The notes below the pieces were generated by a model. The model saw nothing but the letters and a program-made list of their open reading frames with translations, had not been told where the DNA came from and searched no databases. Made by a program: the position numbers and the translations under genes. From Flexivirga caeni (GTDB lineage Bacteria; Actinomycetota; Actinomycetes; Actinomycetales; Dermatophilaceae), in NCBI RefSeq assembly GCF_003724155.1, contig NZ_RJJQ01000008.1:124001-188000 (forward strand): 64,000 bases of DNA. Direction: 5' to 3'. Of this stretch, positions 10,055 through 19,682 are shown one piece after another. Position 1 is the stretch's first letter, and the number at the start of each line of letters is the position of its first letter.

Positions 10055-11038
10055 TCAGCCGAGCGGCAACGTCGCCTGCGGCGGGGCGTGCGAGGGGTCG
10101 ACGCCGTCGAAGAGGCTGCTGACCGACTCGCCGGCATGGATCCTGGCGATCGCCTCGGCGAACAGCGCGGACACCGAGCGCACCTGCAGCGCGGGCCAGT
10201 CCGGCGGACGCGGCACCGTGTCGGTGGTGACGACGTGCCCCACGAGCGGATGCGCGGACAGCCGCTCGACCGCCCGCCCGACGAACAGGCCGTGCGTGCA
10301 CGCGATGTCGGCCGAGGTGCAGCCGCGCTCCCCCAGCCGATCAAGCAACTCCACGACCGACCCACCCGTCGAGATCTCGTCGTCGAGCACGATCGCGCGC
10401 TTGCCGTCGACGTCGCCGACGATGGTGTCGATGACGACCTTCTCGTCGGAGATGCGCTTCTTGGAGCCGGCCGCTACCGGGAGCCCCAGCAATCGGGCGA
10501 ACTGCGTTGCGGTCTTGGCGTTTCCGAAGTCGGGCGACACCACGACCGAATCGGCGAGGTCGCCGCTGGCGCGGAAATGGTCGGCCAGCACGCCGATCGC
10601 CGTCAGGTGATCGACCGGCATCGAGAAGAACCCGTGCACCTGCGGCGCGTGCAGCGCCATCGTGATGACCCGGTCGGCGCCGGCGGTCGCGAGCAGGTCG
10701 GCGACCAGCTTGCCGCCGATAGAGATGCGCGACGCGTCCTTCTTGTCCGATCGCGCATAGGCGAAATACGGGATGACGGCGGTGATGCGCTCGGCCGACG
10801 CGCCACGCGCGGCGTCGATCATCAGCAGCAGCTCCATCAGGTGATCCTGCGTCGGCGGGACCAGCGGCTGCACCAGGAACACGTCACGCTGCCGGCAGTT
10901 GGCAAGCAGTTGCGCCTGCAGGCAGTCGTTGCTGAAGCGCTTGAGGTCGACATACGACCGCGGCACGCCGAGGTGATCGCAGATGCTGTCGGCGAAGGTC
11001 GGGTGGGCTGATCCGGAGAAGACGACGATCTCGCGCAC
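10055..11038 (-). CDS. Ribose-phosphate pyrophosphokinase (PRPP synthetase) paralogue
   Basis: A 327-residue enzyme of the PRPP synthetase family, which makes PRPP from ribose 5-phosphate and ATP. Visible motifs are the ATP-site PYFAYARSDKK (~residues 93-103), the flexible-loop/PRPP-site region MALHAPQVHGFF and the PRPP-binding DDEISTGGSVVEL (~217-229). The segment after YARSDKK (DASRISIGGKLVADLL) differs from the RGREPISARLVADL of housekeeping actinobacterial Prs. It is therefore probably a second, divergent copy with the main prs elsewhere. It is monocistronic on the minus strand. Confidence 0.85.
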   Translation of the reverse strand: MREIVVFSGSAHPTFADSICDHLGVPRSYVDLKRFSNDCLQAQLLANCRQRDVFLVQPLVPPTQDHLMELLLMIDAARGASAERITAVIPYFAYARSDKKDASRISIGGKLVADLLATAGADRVITMALHAPQVHGFFSMPVDHLTAIGVLADHFRASGDLADSVVVSPDFGNAKTATQFARLLGLPVAAGSKKRISDEKVVIDTIVGDVDGKRAIVLDDEISTGGSVVELLDRLGERGCTSADIACTHGLFVGRAVERLSAHPLVGHVVTTDTVPRPPDWPALQVRSVSALFAEAIARIHAGESVSSLFDGVDPSHAPPQATLPLG

Positions 11039-11097
11039 GGGCGGCGGACCCTTCAGGCGGCGGACTTCGGTGTATGACGACTCTACTGTCTCGGGTT

Positions 11098-11778
11098 TCA
11101 GGCCCGCCCCGAGAACTGCTGCAACCGCTCGGTGGAGCCCGAGATGACCAGCTGGTCACCCCGCTCGATCCGCGTCTCGGGCCGTGCGTCCTCGAAGGTG
11201 CCGCCGCCCTGGTGCTTGACGGCCACGACCGTCACGCCATACCGGCCACGGAGGCTGAGCTCGGCCAGCGTCTTGCCACAGAGCCGGTCCGGTGCACCCA
11301 TCCGGCCGATGCCGAACCCGCTCTCCAATTCGTAATAATCCGTGAGCGATCCGACCAGCAGCCGACCGATGCGCGCACCCATGTCACGCTCCGGAAGCAC
11401 CACGTGATGGGCGCCGATGCGTTCCAGGATGCGGGCGTGCTGCTTGGTCATCGCCTTCGCCCACACGCTCGGGACCTCGAGGTCGGCCAGGTTGGCCGTG
11501 GTCAGGATGCTGGCTTCCAGATGAGAACCGATCGCGACCACCGCGCGCTCGAAATCGCCGGCACCGATCTGCCGCAACGCGTCGACGTCCGTGCTGTCGG
11601 CCTGCACGACGTGGGTGAGCACGTCCGACCACTTCTGCACCAGCTCGCCCGACTGGTCGACCGCGAGGACCTCCCAGCCCTGCTCGGTGAGCGTCCTGGC
11701 GACGGAGGTGCCGAAGCGGCCGAGACCGATGATCAGGACGCTGTGCGCGTCCAGGGTTCCGCGTCGTTTAACCGACAA
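11098..11778 (-). CDS. Potassium channel regulatory subunit TrkA/KtrA
   Basis: A 226-residue cytosolic RCK protein. A Rossmann NAD/ATP-binding domain (VLIIGLGRFGTSVARTL, ~14-30, with the acidic end of beta-2 at VLAVDQS) is followed by a TrkA-C domain from ~140. It gates the membrane subunit encoded just upstream in response to nucleotides. The start lies inside the end of the ktrB-like gene (11-nt overlap), so the two form a coupled operon. Confidence 0.93.
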   Translation of the reverse strand: MSVKRRGTLDAHSVLIIGLGRFGTSVARTLTEQGWEVLAVDQSGELVQKWSDVLTHVVQADSTDVDALRQIGAGDFERAVVAIGSHLEASILTTANLADLEVPSVWAKAMTKQHARILERIGAHHVVLPERDMGARIGRLLVGSLTDYYELESGFGIGRMGAPDRLCGKTLAELSLRGRYGVTVVAVKHQGGGTFEDARPETRIERGDQLVISGSTERLQQFSGRA

Positions 11779-13105
11779 TGGGCCACTCCTCCGGTAGGCG
11801 ATAGCGCCGCTTGCTGCGCCGCATGGCGAGCGCGGTGCCGACCGTCATCGTGCCGACTCGGCCGATGAACATCAATGCGACGAGCACCAGTTGGGCAGCG
11901 ACGGGCAGTTGCGCGGTCAGGTTCGCGCTCAGTCCGGTGGTCGAGAACGCCGAGATCGTCTCGAAGAGCACCAGCTGCATCGGCTGCTCGCTGATGGTGA
12001 TGACGGCGATCATGCCGGCCATCACGCAGCCGACCCCGAGCAGTGCCACGGTCAGCGCCTGCCGCTGCACTGCCGCCGGTATGGCGCGCGGCCCGACCCG
12101 GGCCTGCGGCTCGCCACGGATCTCGGAGATGATCACCGCACCCAGCAGGAAGAAGGTCGACACCTTGATGCCGCCCGAGGTGCCGGCGCTGCCGCCGCCG
12201 ATGAACATCAGCACGTAGTTGACCGCCATCGTCTCCGGCCGCACGTGCTCGTAGTCGACGGTGTTGAAGCCCGCAGTGCGCGGGAAGACCGCTCCCCCGA
12301 TGGAGTTCCAGATCTTGTCGGTCACGCTCATGTGCGCGATCGTCGCCGGGTTGCGCCATTCGAACGCCAGGAAGGTCACCAGCCCTGCGGCGAAGAGGAT
12401 CACCGAGCCGTAGAGCGTCAACCGGGTGTGCATCGACCACTGACGCGGCCGACGCCGGCGCATCAGCTCGAACCACACCGGGTAGCCCAGGCCGCCGATG
12501 AACACGCCGCAGCACAGCATGGCGAGCACCCACGGGTCGCCGGCGAACTTCACCGCACCCTGCGAATAGAGCGTGAAACCGGCGTTGTTGACCGCGGAGA
12601 CGGCGTTGAAGACGCCCTCCCAGGCGGCGCGGCCGGCCCCTTCGCCATACGCGAAGTGCAGCCGGAGCCCGAGCAGGACGGCGAGCAGCACCTCCAGCAG
12701 CAGGTAGAACCGCACGATCACCCGGACCATCGAGCGGGCGTGCGCAGGCGTGTCGGTGTGTGCGTCGGCCTGGGCCGCCAACGTGCCCTGCAGACCCATT
12801 CGGCCGTGCACCAGCTGCAGCAGACGCGCCGAGAGCGTCACGATGCCAAGGCCCCCCGCTTGCACGAGCAACAGGATCACGGCGTGCCCGAACGGCGTCC
12901 AGTAGGTCGCCACGTCCACCGGCGACATCCCGGTGATGCACGTGGCGCTGGCCGCGGTGAACAGCGCCGTGCTGAACTCCGCGCTGCCGTGTTTGGTGCT
13001 GGCGGCCGGCAGCGCCAGCAAAGCGGTGCCGATCGTGACGGTGATCGCATAGAACGTGACGACGATGCGCGCCGGACCGAAGCGCATTCCCTTCATGCGC
13101 AACAC
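11768..13105 (-). CDS. TrkH/KtrB-family potassium uptake membrane subunit
   Basis: A 445-residue K+ translocating subunit with the four M1-P-M2 repeats of the Trk/Ktr/HKT superfamily. The P-loop filters are seen as TAASATCITGMSPV (~50), SAVNNAGFTLYSQG (~168), GGAVFPRTAGFNTVD (~276) and ETISAFSTTGLSANL (~383), each with the conserved filter Gly. The start is GTG at 13105 or ATG at 13096. Only 8-17 bp separate it from the divergent methyltransferase gene. It works with the RCK subunit encoded immediately downstream. Confidence 0.94.
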   Translation of the reverse strand: MLRMKGMRFGPARIVVTFYAITVTIGTALLALPAASTKHGSAEFSTALFTAASATCITGMSPVDVATYWTPFGHAVILLLVQAGGLGIVTLSARLLQLVHGRMGLQGTLAAQADAHTDTPAHARSMVRVIVRFYLLLEVLLAVLLGLRLHFAYGEGAGRAAWEGVFNAVSAVNNAGFTLYSQGAVKFAGDPWVLAMLCCGVFIGGLGYPVWFELMRRRRPRQWSMHTRLTLYGSVILFAAGLVTFLAFEWRNPATIAHMSVTDKIWNSIGGAVFPRTAGFNTVDYEHVRPETMAVNYVLMFIGGGSAGTSGGIKVSTFFLLGAVIISEIRGEPQARVGPRAIPAAVQRQALTVALLGVGCVMAGMIAVITISEQPMQLVLFETISAFSTTGLSANLTAQLPVAAQLVLVALMFIGRVGTMTVGTALAMRRSKRRYRLPEEWPIVG

Positions 13106-13113
13106 TTAACCGT

Positions 13114-14340
13114 ATGACGCCCGGACTGCTCGCCAAGCTGATCAGTGGCGAGGGCGCGGCGTTGCTGGCGTCCCTGCCGCCGTATGACGAGGCGGAGTCC
13201 TTCGTGCTCGGTGAGCGGCTGCGGCGAGAGGGTTTCGACCCCGAGCTGGTCGCGGCCGCTCTCACTCAGTCGCGGCTGCGCGCCCGGGGCGAGCGCAAGT
13301 TCGGCCGCGCCGCGCGCGACCTGCTCTTCACCCCCGACGGACTGGAGCAGGCGACCCGGCGCCAGGTCGCCCGGCTGCACGCCCGCCGGCTCGCCGGTTC
13401 GGGCGCACGGGTGGTCCACGACCTCGGCTGCGGCATCGGCGCGGACGCGCGTGCCTTCGCAGACTCCGGTCTGCGGGTCGCGGCCGTGGACGCCGACGAG
13501 GTGACGGCGTGCATCGCCGACTACAACCTGCGGCCGTGGCCGCATGCCCGGGCGGAGCACGAGCTCGCCGAACGGGTGCGACTGCCGGGTCGCAGGGAAG
13601 CACCCGACGCGGCGGTCTGGCTCGACCCGGCGCGCCGTACGCCCGGGGTCGCCGACATCACCGGACGCACCCGGCGCACCTTCCGGCTCGACGAACTCGT
13701 GCCCGCCTGGGACTTCGTGTGTGCCGCCGGCGCGCAGGTGGCCGCCGCCGGTGTGAAGCTGTCCCCCTCGCTGGCACACGGCCAGGTCCCGCCGGGCACC
13801 CAGGCGCAGTGGACGTCATACGACGGCGAGGTGGTGGAGTGCGTGCTGTGGTGGAACGCCGCGGCATGGGACGTCGGGCGGTCCGCGCTGGTGGTGAGCG
13901 ACCAGTTCGCCTATGAGGTGCTGGAGCGCGACGCGGAGGATGCCGGGTCGCAGACCGCGCGCCTCGACCGGCTGCACGGCTATCTCTACGAGGCCGACCG
14001 TGCGGTGATCCGGGCCGGTCTCAGCGGGGCCTTGGTGCGCCGGGTGGACGGGGTCGAACTCGACACGGGCGTCGGTATCGTCAGCTCGCCGCGCGACGTC
14101 GTCGTCCCGTGGGCCAAGAAGTATGTCGTGACAGACGCAATGCCCTTCAATCTCAAGGCACTTCGCTCCTGGACCCGCGACCACCGCATCGGCCGGCTGA
14201 CCATCAAGAAGAAGGGTGCGTCGGTCGATCCGGACGGCCTGCGGCGCCAGCTGCGGCTCAAGGGCAGCGCCGAAGCGACGATCCTGGTCACCCGCATCGG
14301 CGGGGCGCAAGCGGTGCTGATGCTTGTGCCCGCACCGTGA
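13114..14340 (+). CDS. Class I SAM-dependent methyltransferase with THUMP-like C-terminus
   Basis: A 408-residue protein. The Rossmann SAM-binding motif VHDLGCGIGADARAF is at ~106-120, and the catalytic-site-like DPARR is at ~170. The C-terminal ~80 residues (RIGRLTIKKKGASVDPDGLR region) look like the THUMP-like domain that accompanies this actinobacterial family, so the substrate is probably an RNA. It starts with ATG only 8 bp from the divergent potassium-transporter start, with no visible ribosome-binding site, suggesting a leaderless message. Its stop lies just before the GH3 gene, which probably shares its transcript. Confidence 0.85.
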   Translation: MTPGLLAKLISGEGAALLASLPPYDEAESFVLGERLRREGFDPELVAAALTQSRLRARGERKFGRAARDLLFTPDGLEQATRRQVARLHARRLAGSGARVVHDLGCGIGADARAFADSGLRVAAVDADEVTACIADYNLRPWPHARAEHELAERVRLPGRREAPDAAVWLDPARRTPGVADITGRTRRTFRLDELVPAWDFVCAAGAQVAAAGVKLSPSLAHGQVPPGTQAQWTSYDGEVVECVLWWNAAAWDVGRSALVVSDQFAYEVLERDAEDAGSQTARLDRLHGYLYEADRAVIRAGLSGALVRRVDGVELDTGVGIVSSPRDVVVPWAKKYVVTDAMPFNLKALRSWTRDHRIGRLTIKKKGASVDPDGLRRQLRLKGSAEATILVTRIGGAQAVLMLVPAP

Positions 14341-14371
14341 GTTGCGGTCCGCCGTGAGCTACGGTCGGTCC

Positions 14372-15658
14372 GTGCTCTCTCGTGGGTCGGTACGCCTCGC
14401 CGCGGTGTATGTCGTGGCTGCAGTGGCGACCGCCGGCTGCTCGTCGGGCAGCTCTCACGGCGGGTCAGCGGCTGCGGCCGGTACGGCTTCGACGACGGCC
14501 GCGGGCTCGGCCGCCAGCTCGGCCGTTCCCCGCGTGGCCGCCTCGCCGGCCCGATCCTCAGCGGGTGTCACCGCGATGCCCGCCACATCGACCGCAACCT
14601 CTCCCACCTCCCGGTGCGTGCAGCGCACCTACGACCGGCTGACCCCGGCACAACGCGCCGGGCAGTTGCTGATGATCGGGCTGGACGGCGCCAGCTCGAT
14701 GAATGCCGATGACACGCTCATCGCGACGCAGCACGTCGGCAACGTCATCTACCTCGGCGGGTGGGCGGAGGGCGCTGCGAGCATCCGCACCACGTCGGAT
14801 CACCTGCAATCCCAAGCAAGTTCGACGGCAACCGGCGGAGTCGGCCTGCTGCTCGCGGCCGATCAGGAGGGCGGCGCCGTGCAGCAACTGCGCGGCCCGG
14901 GCTTCAGCACGCTCGTCACGGCTCTGCAGCAGGGCAGCATGAGCGCGGCGGCGCGCACGGCATACGCGAAGACGATCGGCACGCAACTGAAGTCGGCCGG
15001 CGTCAACCTCGACCTCGCACCCGTGGCCGATACGGTCCCGGCCGCGACGGCGGCCAGCAATGCGCCGATCGGGAGCTTCGACCGCGAATACGGGCACGAT
15101 CCGGCCACGGTCGCGCAGTCGGTGCGGGACGTGGTGCAGGGCCTGGTCTCCGCGGGCGTCGGCGCGACGGTGAAGCACTTCCCCGGGCTCGGGCGGGTCA
15201 CCGGCAACACCGACGTGACGACTATCGGCACCACCGACACCGACACGACCGAGAACGATCCCTACCTCACGCCGTTCGCCGCCGGGATGAAGGCCGGTGC
15301 GGGCGCGGTGATGGTGTCGTCGGCAATCTACGCGAAGCTGGACCCGGCCAACCGGGCTCCGTTCTCGGCGAAGATCGTCACCGGGCTGCTGCGGGGCAAG
15401 CTCGGCTGGCACGGGGTGGTCATCACCGACGACATGAATGCCGTTGCGGTTGCGGCCGTTCCGGTCGGTCAGCGGGCTGTGCGCTTCATCGACGCGGGTG
15501 GCGACATCGTGCTGACCGCTCGCGCGAGCGACGCGGGCACGATGATCGGCGCCCTGCTCGCCCATGCCGCGAGCGACCCGGCGTTCGCGGCGAAGCTGAG
15601 CGCCTCGACGCACCGGGTGCTGGCGCTCAAACAGCGCCTCGGCCTGGTGAGGTGCTAG
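14372..15658 (+). CDS. GH3-family lipoprotein (beta-N-acetylhexosaminidase-like)
   Basis: A predicted exported lipoprotein of ~428 residues. A basic N-terminus and hydrophobic core end in a lipobox (VATAGC), followed by a Ser/Ala/Thr-rich linker of ~60 residues. The glycoside hydrolase family 3 N-domain follows, with LLLAADQEGGAVQQL, VKHFPGLGRVTGNTD (the K-H-F-P-G substrate motif) and VITDDMNAVAV holding the nucleophile Asp. NagZ-like enzymes remove N-acetylglucosamine during cell-wall recycling. I chose the GTG at 14372 because it gives a clean signal peptide; GTG 14354 is an alternative. No C-terminal GH3 domain is present. Confidence 0.88.
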   Translation: MLSRGSVRLAAVYVVAAVATAGCSSGSSHGGSAAAAGTASTTAAGSAASSAVPRVAASPARSSAGVTAMPATSTATSPTSRCVQRTYDRLTPAQRAGQLLMIGLDGASSMNADDTLIATQHVGNVIYLGGWAEGAASIRTTSDHLQSQASSTATGGVGLLLAADQEGGAVQQLRGPGFSTLVTALQQGSMSAAARTAYAKTIGTQLKSAGVNLDLAPVADTVPAATAASNAPIGSFDREYGHDPATVAQSVRDVVQGLVSAGVGATVKHFPGLGRVTGNTDVTTIGTTDTDTTENDPYLTPFAAGMKAGAGAVMVSSAIYAKLDPANRAPFSAKIVTGLLRGKLGWHGVVITDDMNAVAVAAVPVGQRAVRFIDAGGDIVLTARASDAGTMIGALLAHAASDPAFAAKLSASTHRVLALKQRLGLVRC

Positions 15659-15732
15659 AACCCGCAGCCAATTCCCACCCCGCGTTGGGATACTCGCCAG
15701 CGGCGCGGACGGCTTCACGGAAAGGACCGCCG

Positions 15733-16524
15733 ATGGATCAAGTGACCTGTGCATGGTGTGGGAGCGTCAACCAGGAGGGGTCTGCGTCCTGCTGGGCCTG
15801 CGGTGCCTCCCTGAGCGATGCGGTGCGCGTGACCGAGGCCGGCTGGGCCGAGGCACCCCGGCTGCACGACCTGACCGAGTTCCATTTCGCCTCCTCGGTC
15901 TGCCAGATCGACGGCGAGATCGTCCCAGTGGCGGAGATCGCCCTCGCCCATGGCGATGCGGTCTACTTCGAGCACCACGTCATGCTGTGGAAGGACCCAG
16001 GGCTCGCCATACAGGCCACGAAGCTGGGCGGCGGGATGTCCCGAAAGCTCGGCGGCATGCCGCACATCATCAACCAGGCCGACGGCCCGGGCCGGATCGC
16101 GCTGTCTCGCGACGCCACCGGCGAGGTGGTGGTGCTACCGCTGCACCCCTCGATGGAGATGGACGTGCGCGGACACGCCTTCCTCGCCGCGACGCACTCG
16201 GTGAGCTATTCGTTCGTGCAGATCAAGGGCATGGTCAACGTGCTGCACGGCGGCCAGGGGATGTACATGGACCGCTTTGTCACCCACGGCGAGCAGGGGC
16301 TGCTGCTGCTGCACGGATACGGCAACGTGTTCCAGAAGACGCTCGCTGCCGGGGAGAAGATCCTCGTCGAGCCCGGCGGATTCCTCTACAAGGACTCCTC
16401 GGTGCAGATGTCGACCGTGCAGCAGAATCTGCGAACCGGGATGATGCGGCACAGCATGTACCTCGCCGAGATGACCGGCCCCGGCCGGGTCGGCATCCAG
16501 TCGATGTACGTGCACCATGGCTGA
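15733..16524 (+). CDS. AIM24-family protein with N-terminal zinc ribbon (copy 1)
   Basis: A 263-residue cytosolic protein. The N-terminus has CAWC...CWAC (residues ~5-24), a likely zinc ribbon. The rest is an AIM24 beta-sandwich domain recognised from HVMLWKDPGLAIQATKLGGG, GPGRIALSRDATGEVVVLPL and LVEPGGFLYKDSSVQM. AAAGGA precedes the ATG. The bacterial role of AIM24 proteins is not established. It is followed 15 nt later by a paralogue with the same layout, so the pair is an operon arising from tandem duplication. Confidence 0.85.
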   Translation: MDQVTCAWCGSVNQEGSASCWACGASLSDAVRVTEAGWAEAPRLHDLTEFHFASSVCQIDGEIVPVAEIALAHGDAVYFEHHVMLWKDPGLAIQATKLGGGMSRKLGGMPHIINQADGPGRIALSRDATGEVVVLPLHPSMEMDVRGHAFLAATHSVSYSFVQIKGMVNVLHGGQGMYMDRFVTHGEQGLLLLHGYGNVFQKTLAAGEKILVEPGGFLYKDSSVQMSTVQQNLRTGMMRHSMYLAEMTGPGRVGIQSMYVHHG

Positions 16525-16539
16525 GGGTGTGTGCCGCCG

Positions 16540-17424
16540 ATGACGAACACCACCTATGAGTGTCCCTACTGCCGGATGCCCAGTGACGGTCAGCAACGCA
16601 GCTGTCCCTCGTGCGGTGCACCCATCGACGTGACGCTGCGCACGAGCGATTCCGGCTGGATCGAACTGCCGCCACTGCGGGACATGACCAAGCTCTATTG
16701 GAACCGCTCCACCTGCGAGGTCAGCGGCAAGTATGTGCCGATGACGGAGATGGAGCTGGGGCCGGAGGACGGGGTCTACTTCTCCCACCACGTGCTGCTG
16801 CACGCCGACTCCCGCGTGCAGCTGGACACCTTGCCGATGAAGGGCGGCTTCAAACGCATGATGGCGGGTCTGCCGCTGGTCATGATGACCGCGCACGGGC
16901 CGGGCTCGCTGGCCTTCAGCGAGGACGCACCCGGGGAGACCATCGCGGTGCCACTGCGGGCCGGACAGGCCATCAACGTGCATGAGCATCGCTTCCTGGT
17001 CGCCAGCTCCAACGTCAGTTACGACTGGTACCAGGCGCCGGTGTGGTATTCCACCCGTTCCGGAAACGACACGGAGTACTTCTACCCGATCGGCCAATTC
17101 GTCGACCGCTTCCAGGCCCAGGGCCAGCACGGGTTGTTGATGCTGCACGCTCCGGGCAACGTCCTGATCCGTGATCTCGCCCCCCGCGAGAGCATCCTGG
17201 TGCAGCCCTCGTCGTTGATCTACTACGACGGTTCGGTGCGTCTGAGCCTCGTCTCCGAACAGCCCGGTGGCGCCGCCGCGGGCTCGTTCAACCGGACCGG
17301 ATACCAGTCGACGACGCTGTGGCTGTCCGCAAGCGGCCCCGGCCGCATCGCCATCGCCTCGGTCTTCGAACGCCCGGAGCCCCCGGAGCGCTGGGCCTCC
17401 GGCATCGAGCACCGGGACTGGTGA
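16540..17424 (+). CDS. AIM24-family protein with N-terminal zinc ribbon (copy 2)
   Basis: A ~294-residue paralogue of the preceding gene. It starts with a zinc ribbon (CPYC...CPSC), then SGWIELPPLRDMTKLYW parallels the GWAEAPRLHDLTEFHF of copy 1, and the AIM24 core follows (HVLLHADSRVQLDTLPMKGG, GPGSLAFSEDAPGETIAVPL, ILVQPSSLIYYDGSV). The ATG at 16540 has GAGGG 12 nt before it; a GTG at 16531 would place that site too close. The function is unknown; the two may form a hetero-oligomer (inference). Confidence 0.83.
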   Translation: MTNTTYECPYCRMPSDGQQRSCPSCGAPIDVTLRTSDSGWIELPPLRDMTKLYWNRSTCEVSGKYVPMTEMELGPEDGVYFSHHVLLHADSRVQLDTLPMKGGFKRMMAGLPLVMMTAHGPGSLAFSEDAPGETIAVPLRAGQAINVHEHRFLVASSNVSYDWYQAPVWYSTRSGNDTEYFYPIGQFVDRFQAQGQHGLLMLHAPGNVLIRDLAPRESILVQPSSLIYYDGSVRLSLVSEQPGGAAAGSFNRTGYQSTTLWLSASGPGRIAIASVFERPEPPERWASGIEHRDW

Positions 17425-17426
17425 GT

Positions 17427-18473
17427 TCAGTCCGCCTTGACCTGGCTCACCGGCATCGACGAATCTGCAGGCAGGTCAAGGGAACTCGGGGCGAGGCCGC
17501 GCTGCACCAGCTGTGAGCCGAGCGCGGCGACCATGGCACCGTTGTCGGTGCACAGGCGCACCCGCGGGACGCGCAGGCTGACACCTGCCGCGTCACAGCG
17601 CTCCTGCGCCAGTGCGCGCAACCGGGCGTTCGCGGTGACGCCGCCGCCGATCTGGAGATCGCCCACGCCATACTCGCGGCAGGCGTCAATCGCCTTGCGG
17701 GTCAACACATCCGCGACGGCCTCGGTGAAGCTCGCTGCCACGTCGGCCACCGGGACGGGCTCGCCGGCACGTTCGCGCTCCTGCACCCAGCGCACGACGG
17801 CGGTCTTCAAGCCGGAGAAGGAGAAATCGAAGCGGTGCCGTTCCAGGTCCTTGCGCGAGGTCAGCCCACGCGGGAAGCGTATGGCGGTGGCGTCGCCCTC
17901 GGCGGCCGCCCGCTCGATGTGCGGCCCTCCGGGGTAGGGCAGGCCGAGCACGCGCGCAACCTTGTCGAACGCTTCGCCCGCCGCGTCGTCGATGGTGCTG
18001 CCCAGTTCGACCACGTCGGAGGCGATGTCGCGCACCAGCAGCAGATTGGTGTGGCCACCCGAAACCAGCAGTGCCACAGTGGGTTCCGGCAGCGGGCCGT
18101 GGTCCAGCACGTCGGCGCAGACGTGCGCCGCGAGATGGTTCACGCCATACAGCGGCTTGTCGAGCGCCCACGCGAGCGCCTTCGCGGAGGCGACGCCGAC
18201 CATGAGCGCACCGGCGAGTCCGGGGCCGGAGGTGACGGCGACCGCGTCGACGTCGGCGAGGCGGTGGCCCGACTCTTCGCAGGCGCGCCGGATGGTCGGG
18301 ATCAGCTCTTCCAGATGGGCGCGGCTGGCGACTTCGGGCACCACTCCCCCGAAGCGCGCGTGCTGCTCGACGCTGCTGGCGACGACGTCACCCAGCAGCG
18401 TGTTGCCGCGCACGAACGCGACGCCGGTCTCGTCGCACGAGCTCTCGATGCCGATGATGAGCGGTTCGGTCAT
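17427..18473 (-). CDS. tsaD: tRNA N6-threonylcarbamoyladenosine transferase TsaD
   Basis: A 348-residue ASKHA-fold enzyme that transfers the threonylcarbamoyl group to A37 of ANN-decoding tRNAs, acting with TsaB and TsaE. It starts [20 protein letters not shown]. The iron-binding HLAAH lies near residue 118 ([13 protein letters not shown]), with [10 protein letters not shown] following. The ATG overlaps the rimI stop by 4 nt. It is the last gene of the tsaB-rimI-tsaD operon and ends 2 bp from the convergent AIM24 gene. Confidence 0.97.
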   Translation of the reverse strand: MTEPLIIGIESSCDETGVAFVRGNTLLGDVVASSVEQHARFGGVVPEVASRAHLEELIPTIRRACEESGHRLADVDAVAVTSGPGLAGALMVGVASAKALAWALDKPLYGVNHLAAHVCADVLDHGPLPEPTVALLVSGGHTNLLLVRDIASDVVELGSTIDDAAGEAFDKVARVLGLPYPGGPHIERAAAEGDATAIRFPRGLTSRKDLERHRFDFSFSGLKTAVVRWVQERERAGEPVPVADVAASFTEAVADVLTRKAIDACREYGVGDLQIGGGVTANARLRALAQERCDAAGVSLRVPRVRLCTDNGAMVAALGSQLVQRGLAPSSLDLPADSSMPVSQVKAD

Positions 18474-18928
18474 GCGGTCACCTTGAGGTCGGCGCGCAGG
18501 ATGTGCGCGTCCACGTTGTCGGGGCGGTAGTAGTTGCGCCGAGTCTGGATGTGCTCGAAACCCGCTCGCAGGTAAAGGTTTCGGGCTCGGTCGTTGTCGG
18601 CACGGACTTCGAGCAGCAATGCCTCGGCGCCGGCTTCGCGTGCCTGGCGGAGGAGGTGGGCCAGCAGCGCGCGGCCGACGCCGGCGCCTTGAGCGGCCGG
18701 GTCGACGCCGATCGTCATCACGTCCGCGGTCGCGCCGGCACAGTCGATGCCGCCGTAGCCGACGATCCGCTCGCCCTGGGTCGCGACCGTGTAGCGGCGT
18801 CGGGGCCGGCCGGCCAGCTCGGCCCACCACGACCGAGCCGACCACGCGTCCTGTCCGAAGAGTTGTTCGTCGAGGGCACCGATGTCGGCCAGGTCGGGCC
18901 ACTCCAGCTCGCGCAGTGGAGTGGTCAT
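18470..18928 (-). CDS. rimI: Ribosomal-protein-alanine N-acetyltransferase RimI (GNAT)
   Basis: A 152-residue GNAT acetyltransferase. The acetyl-CoA pyrophosphate loop [20 protein letters not shown] is at ~75-94, and the C-terminal substrate strand shows [23 protein letters not shown], the RimI signature. It acetylates the N-terminal alanine of S18 and related targets. Both ends overlap its neighbours by 4 nt (stop with the tsaD start, start with the tsaB stop), indicating tight coupling. Confidence 0.93.
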   Translation of the reverse strand: MTTPLRELEWPDLADIGALDEQLFGQDAWSARSWWAELAGRPRRRYTVATQGERIVGYGGIDCAGATADVMTIGVDPAAQGAGVGRALLAHLLRQAREAGAEALLLEVRADNDRARNLYLRAGFEHIQTRRNYYRPDNVDAHILRADLKVTA

Positions 18929-19602
18929 CGCGGCAGCACCGACTTGGGTCCGGCCGAGGGGGTCGCGTCCGGCTGGCGCAGGTAGAGCGGTTGCACGGGC
19001 AGCAGCTCGCCGCCCGTGCGCAATTGCTCCACTGCGTATGCCGCGAGCGCTCCCGCGGGCACGTCGAGCGGCTGCAGTGCGCTGGCGAAGCAGTCGGGGT
19101 AGAGGAGCGGGCCACGTCCGGCGGCTGGGAGTGCGCGGATCTCGTCGGAGAGGTCGGCCGGCCGCGACACCTGCGGCATACCCGAAACACGTTGCGGGAA
19201 GCCATCATTCGTCCGGTAGTGCGCCCAGTAGACCTCTTTGCGGCGCGCGTCGGTCGCCACCACGAACTTCGCCGGGGAGCCCGGCCGTAAGGCGACGGCG
19301 TGCGCGAGCGCGTCGAGAGTGCACACGCCATACACGGGTATGTCGAGGGCCAGGCCGAGCGTGACCGCGGTGGCGAGGCCGACGCGCAGGCCGGTGAAGG
19401 GCCCGGGTCCGACGCCGACCGTGACTGCCGTAAGGTCCGCGGGCCGGTGCCTGGCGCCCGCGACGACGGAGGCGATCATCGGGGTCAGCGTCTCGGCGTG
19501 CCGGCGCGCGTCGACGAGCGACTCCTCGGCGACGACCTGGTCGCCGTCGTGGAGCGCAACGGTGACGGCCGAGGTGGCGGTGTCGAGAGCGAGCAGGAGC
19601 AC
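18925..19602 (-). CDS. tsaB: tRNA t6A biosynthesis protein TsaB
   Basis: A 225-residue inactive homologue of TsaD that scaffolds it in the t6A complex. The start [20 protein letters not shown] is typical, as are the internal [19 protein letters not shown] (~70-90) and [12 protein letters not shown] chose the GTG at 19602, since longer in-frame extensions upstream are not conserved in character. It is the first gene of the tsaB-rimI-tsaD unit. Upstream of it the neighbourhood changes abruptly to accessory genes, and tsaE is 5 kb away. Confidence 0.95.
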   Translation of the reverse strand: MLLLALDTATSAVTVALHDGDQVVAEESLVDARRHAETLTPMIASVVAGARHRPADLTAVTVGVGPGPFTGLRVGLATAVTLGLALDIPVYGVCTLDALAHAVALRPGSPAKFVVATDARRKEVYWAHYRTNDGFPQRVSGMPQVSRPADLSDEIRALPAAGRGPLLYPDCFASALQPLDVPAGALAAYAVEQLRTGGELLPVQPLYLRQPDATPSAGPKSVLPR

Positions 19603-19682
19603 CGGACAAGGGTACGGCGCCGCCTGGCGCCGATCGCTCTCACCTCTGACTCCACGCGCACAACAATGCATAGAGTTCGAGC

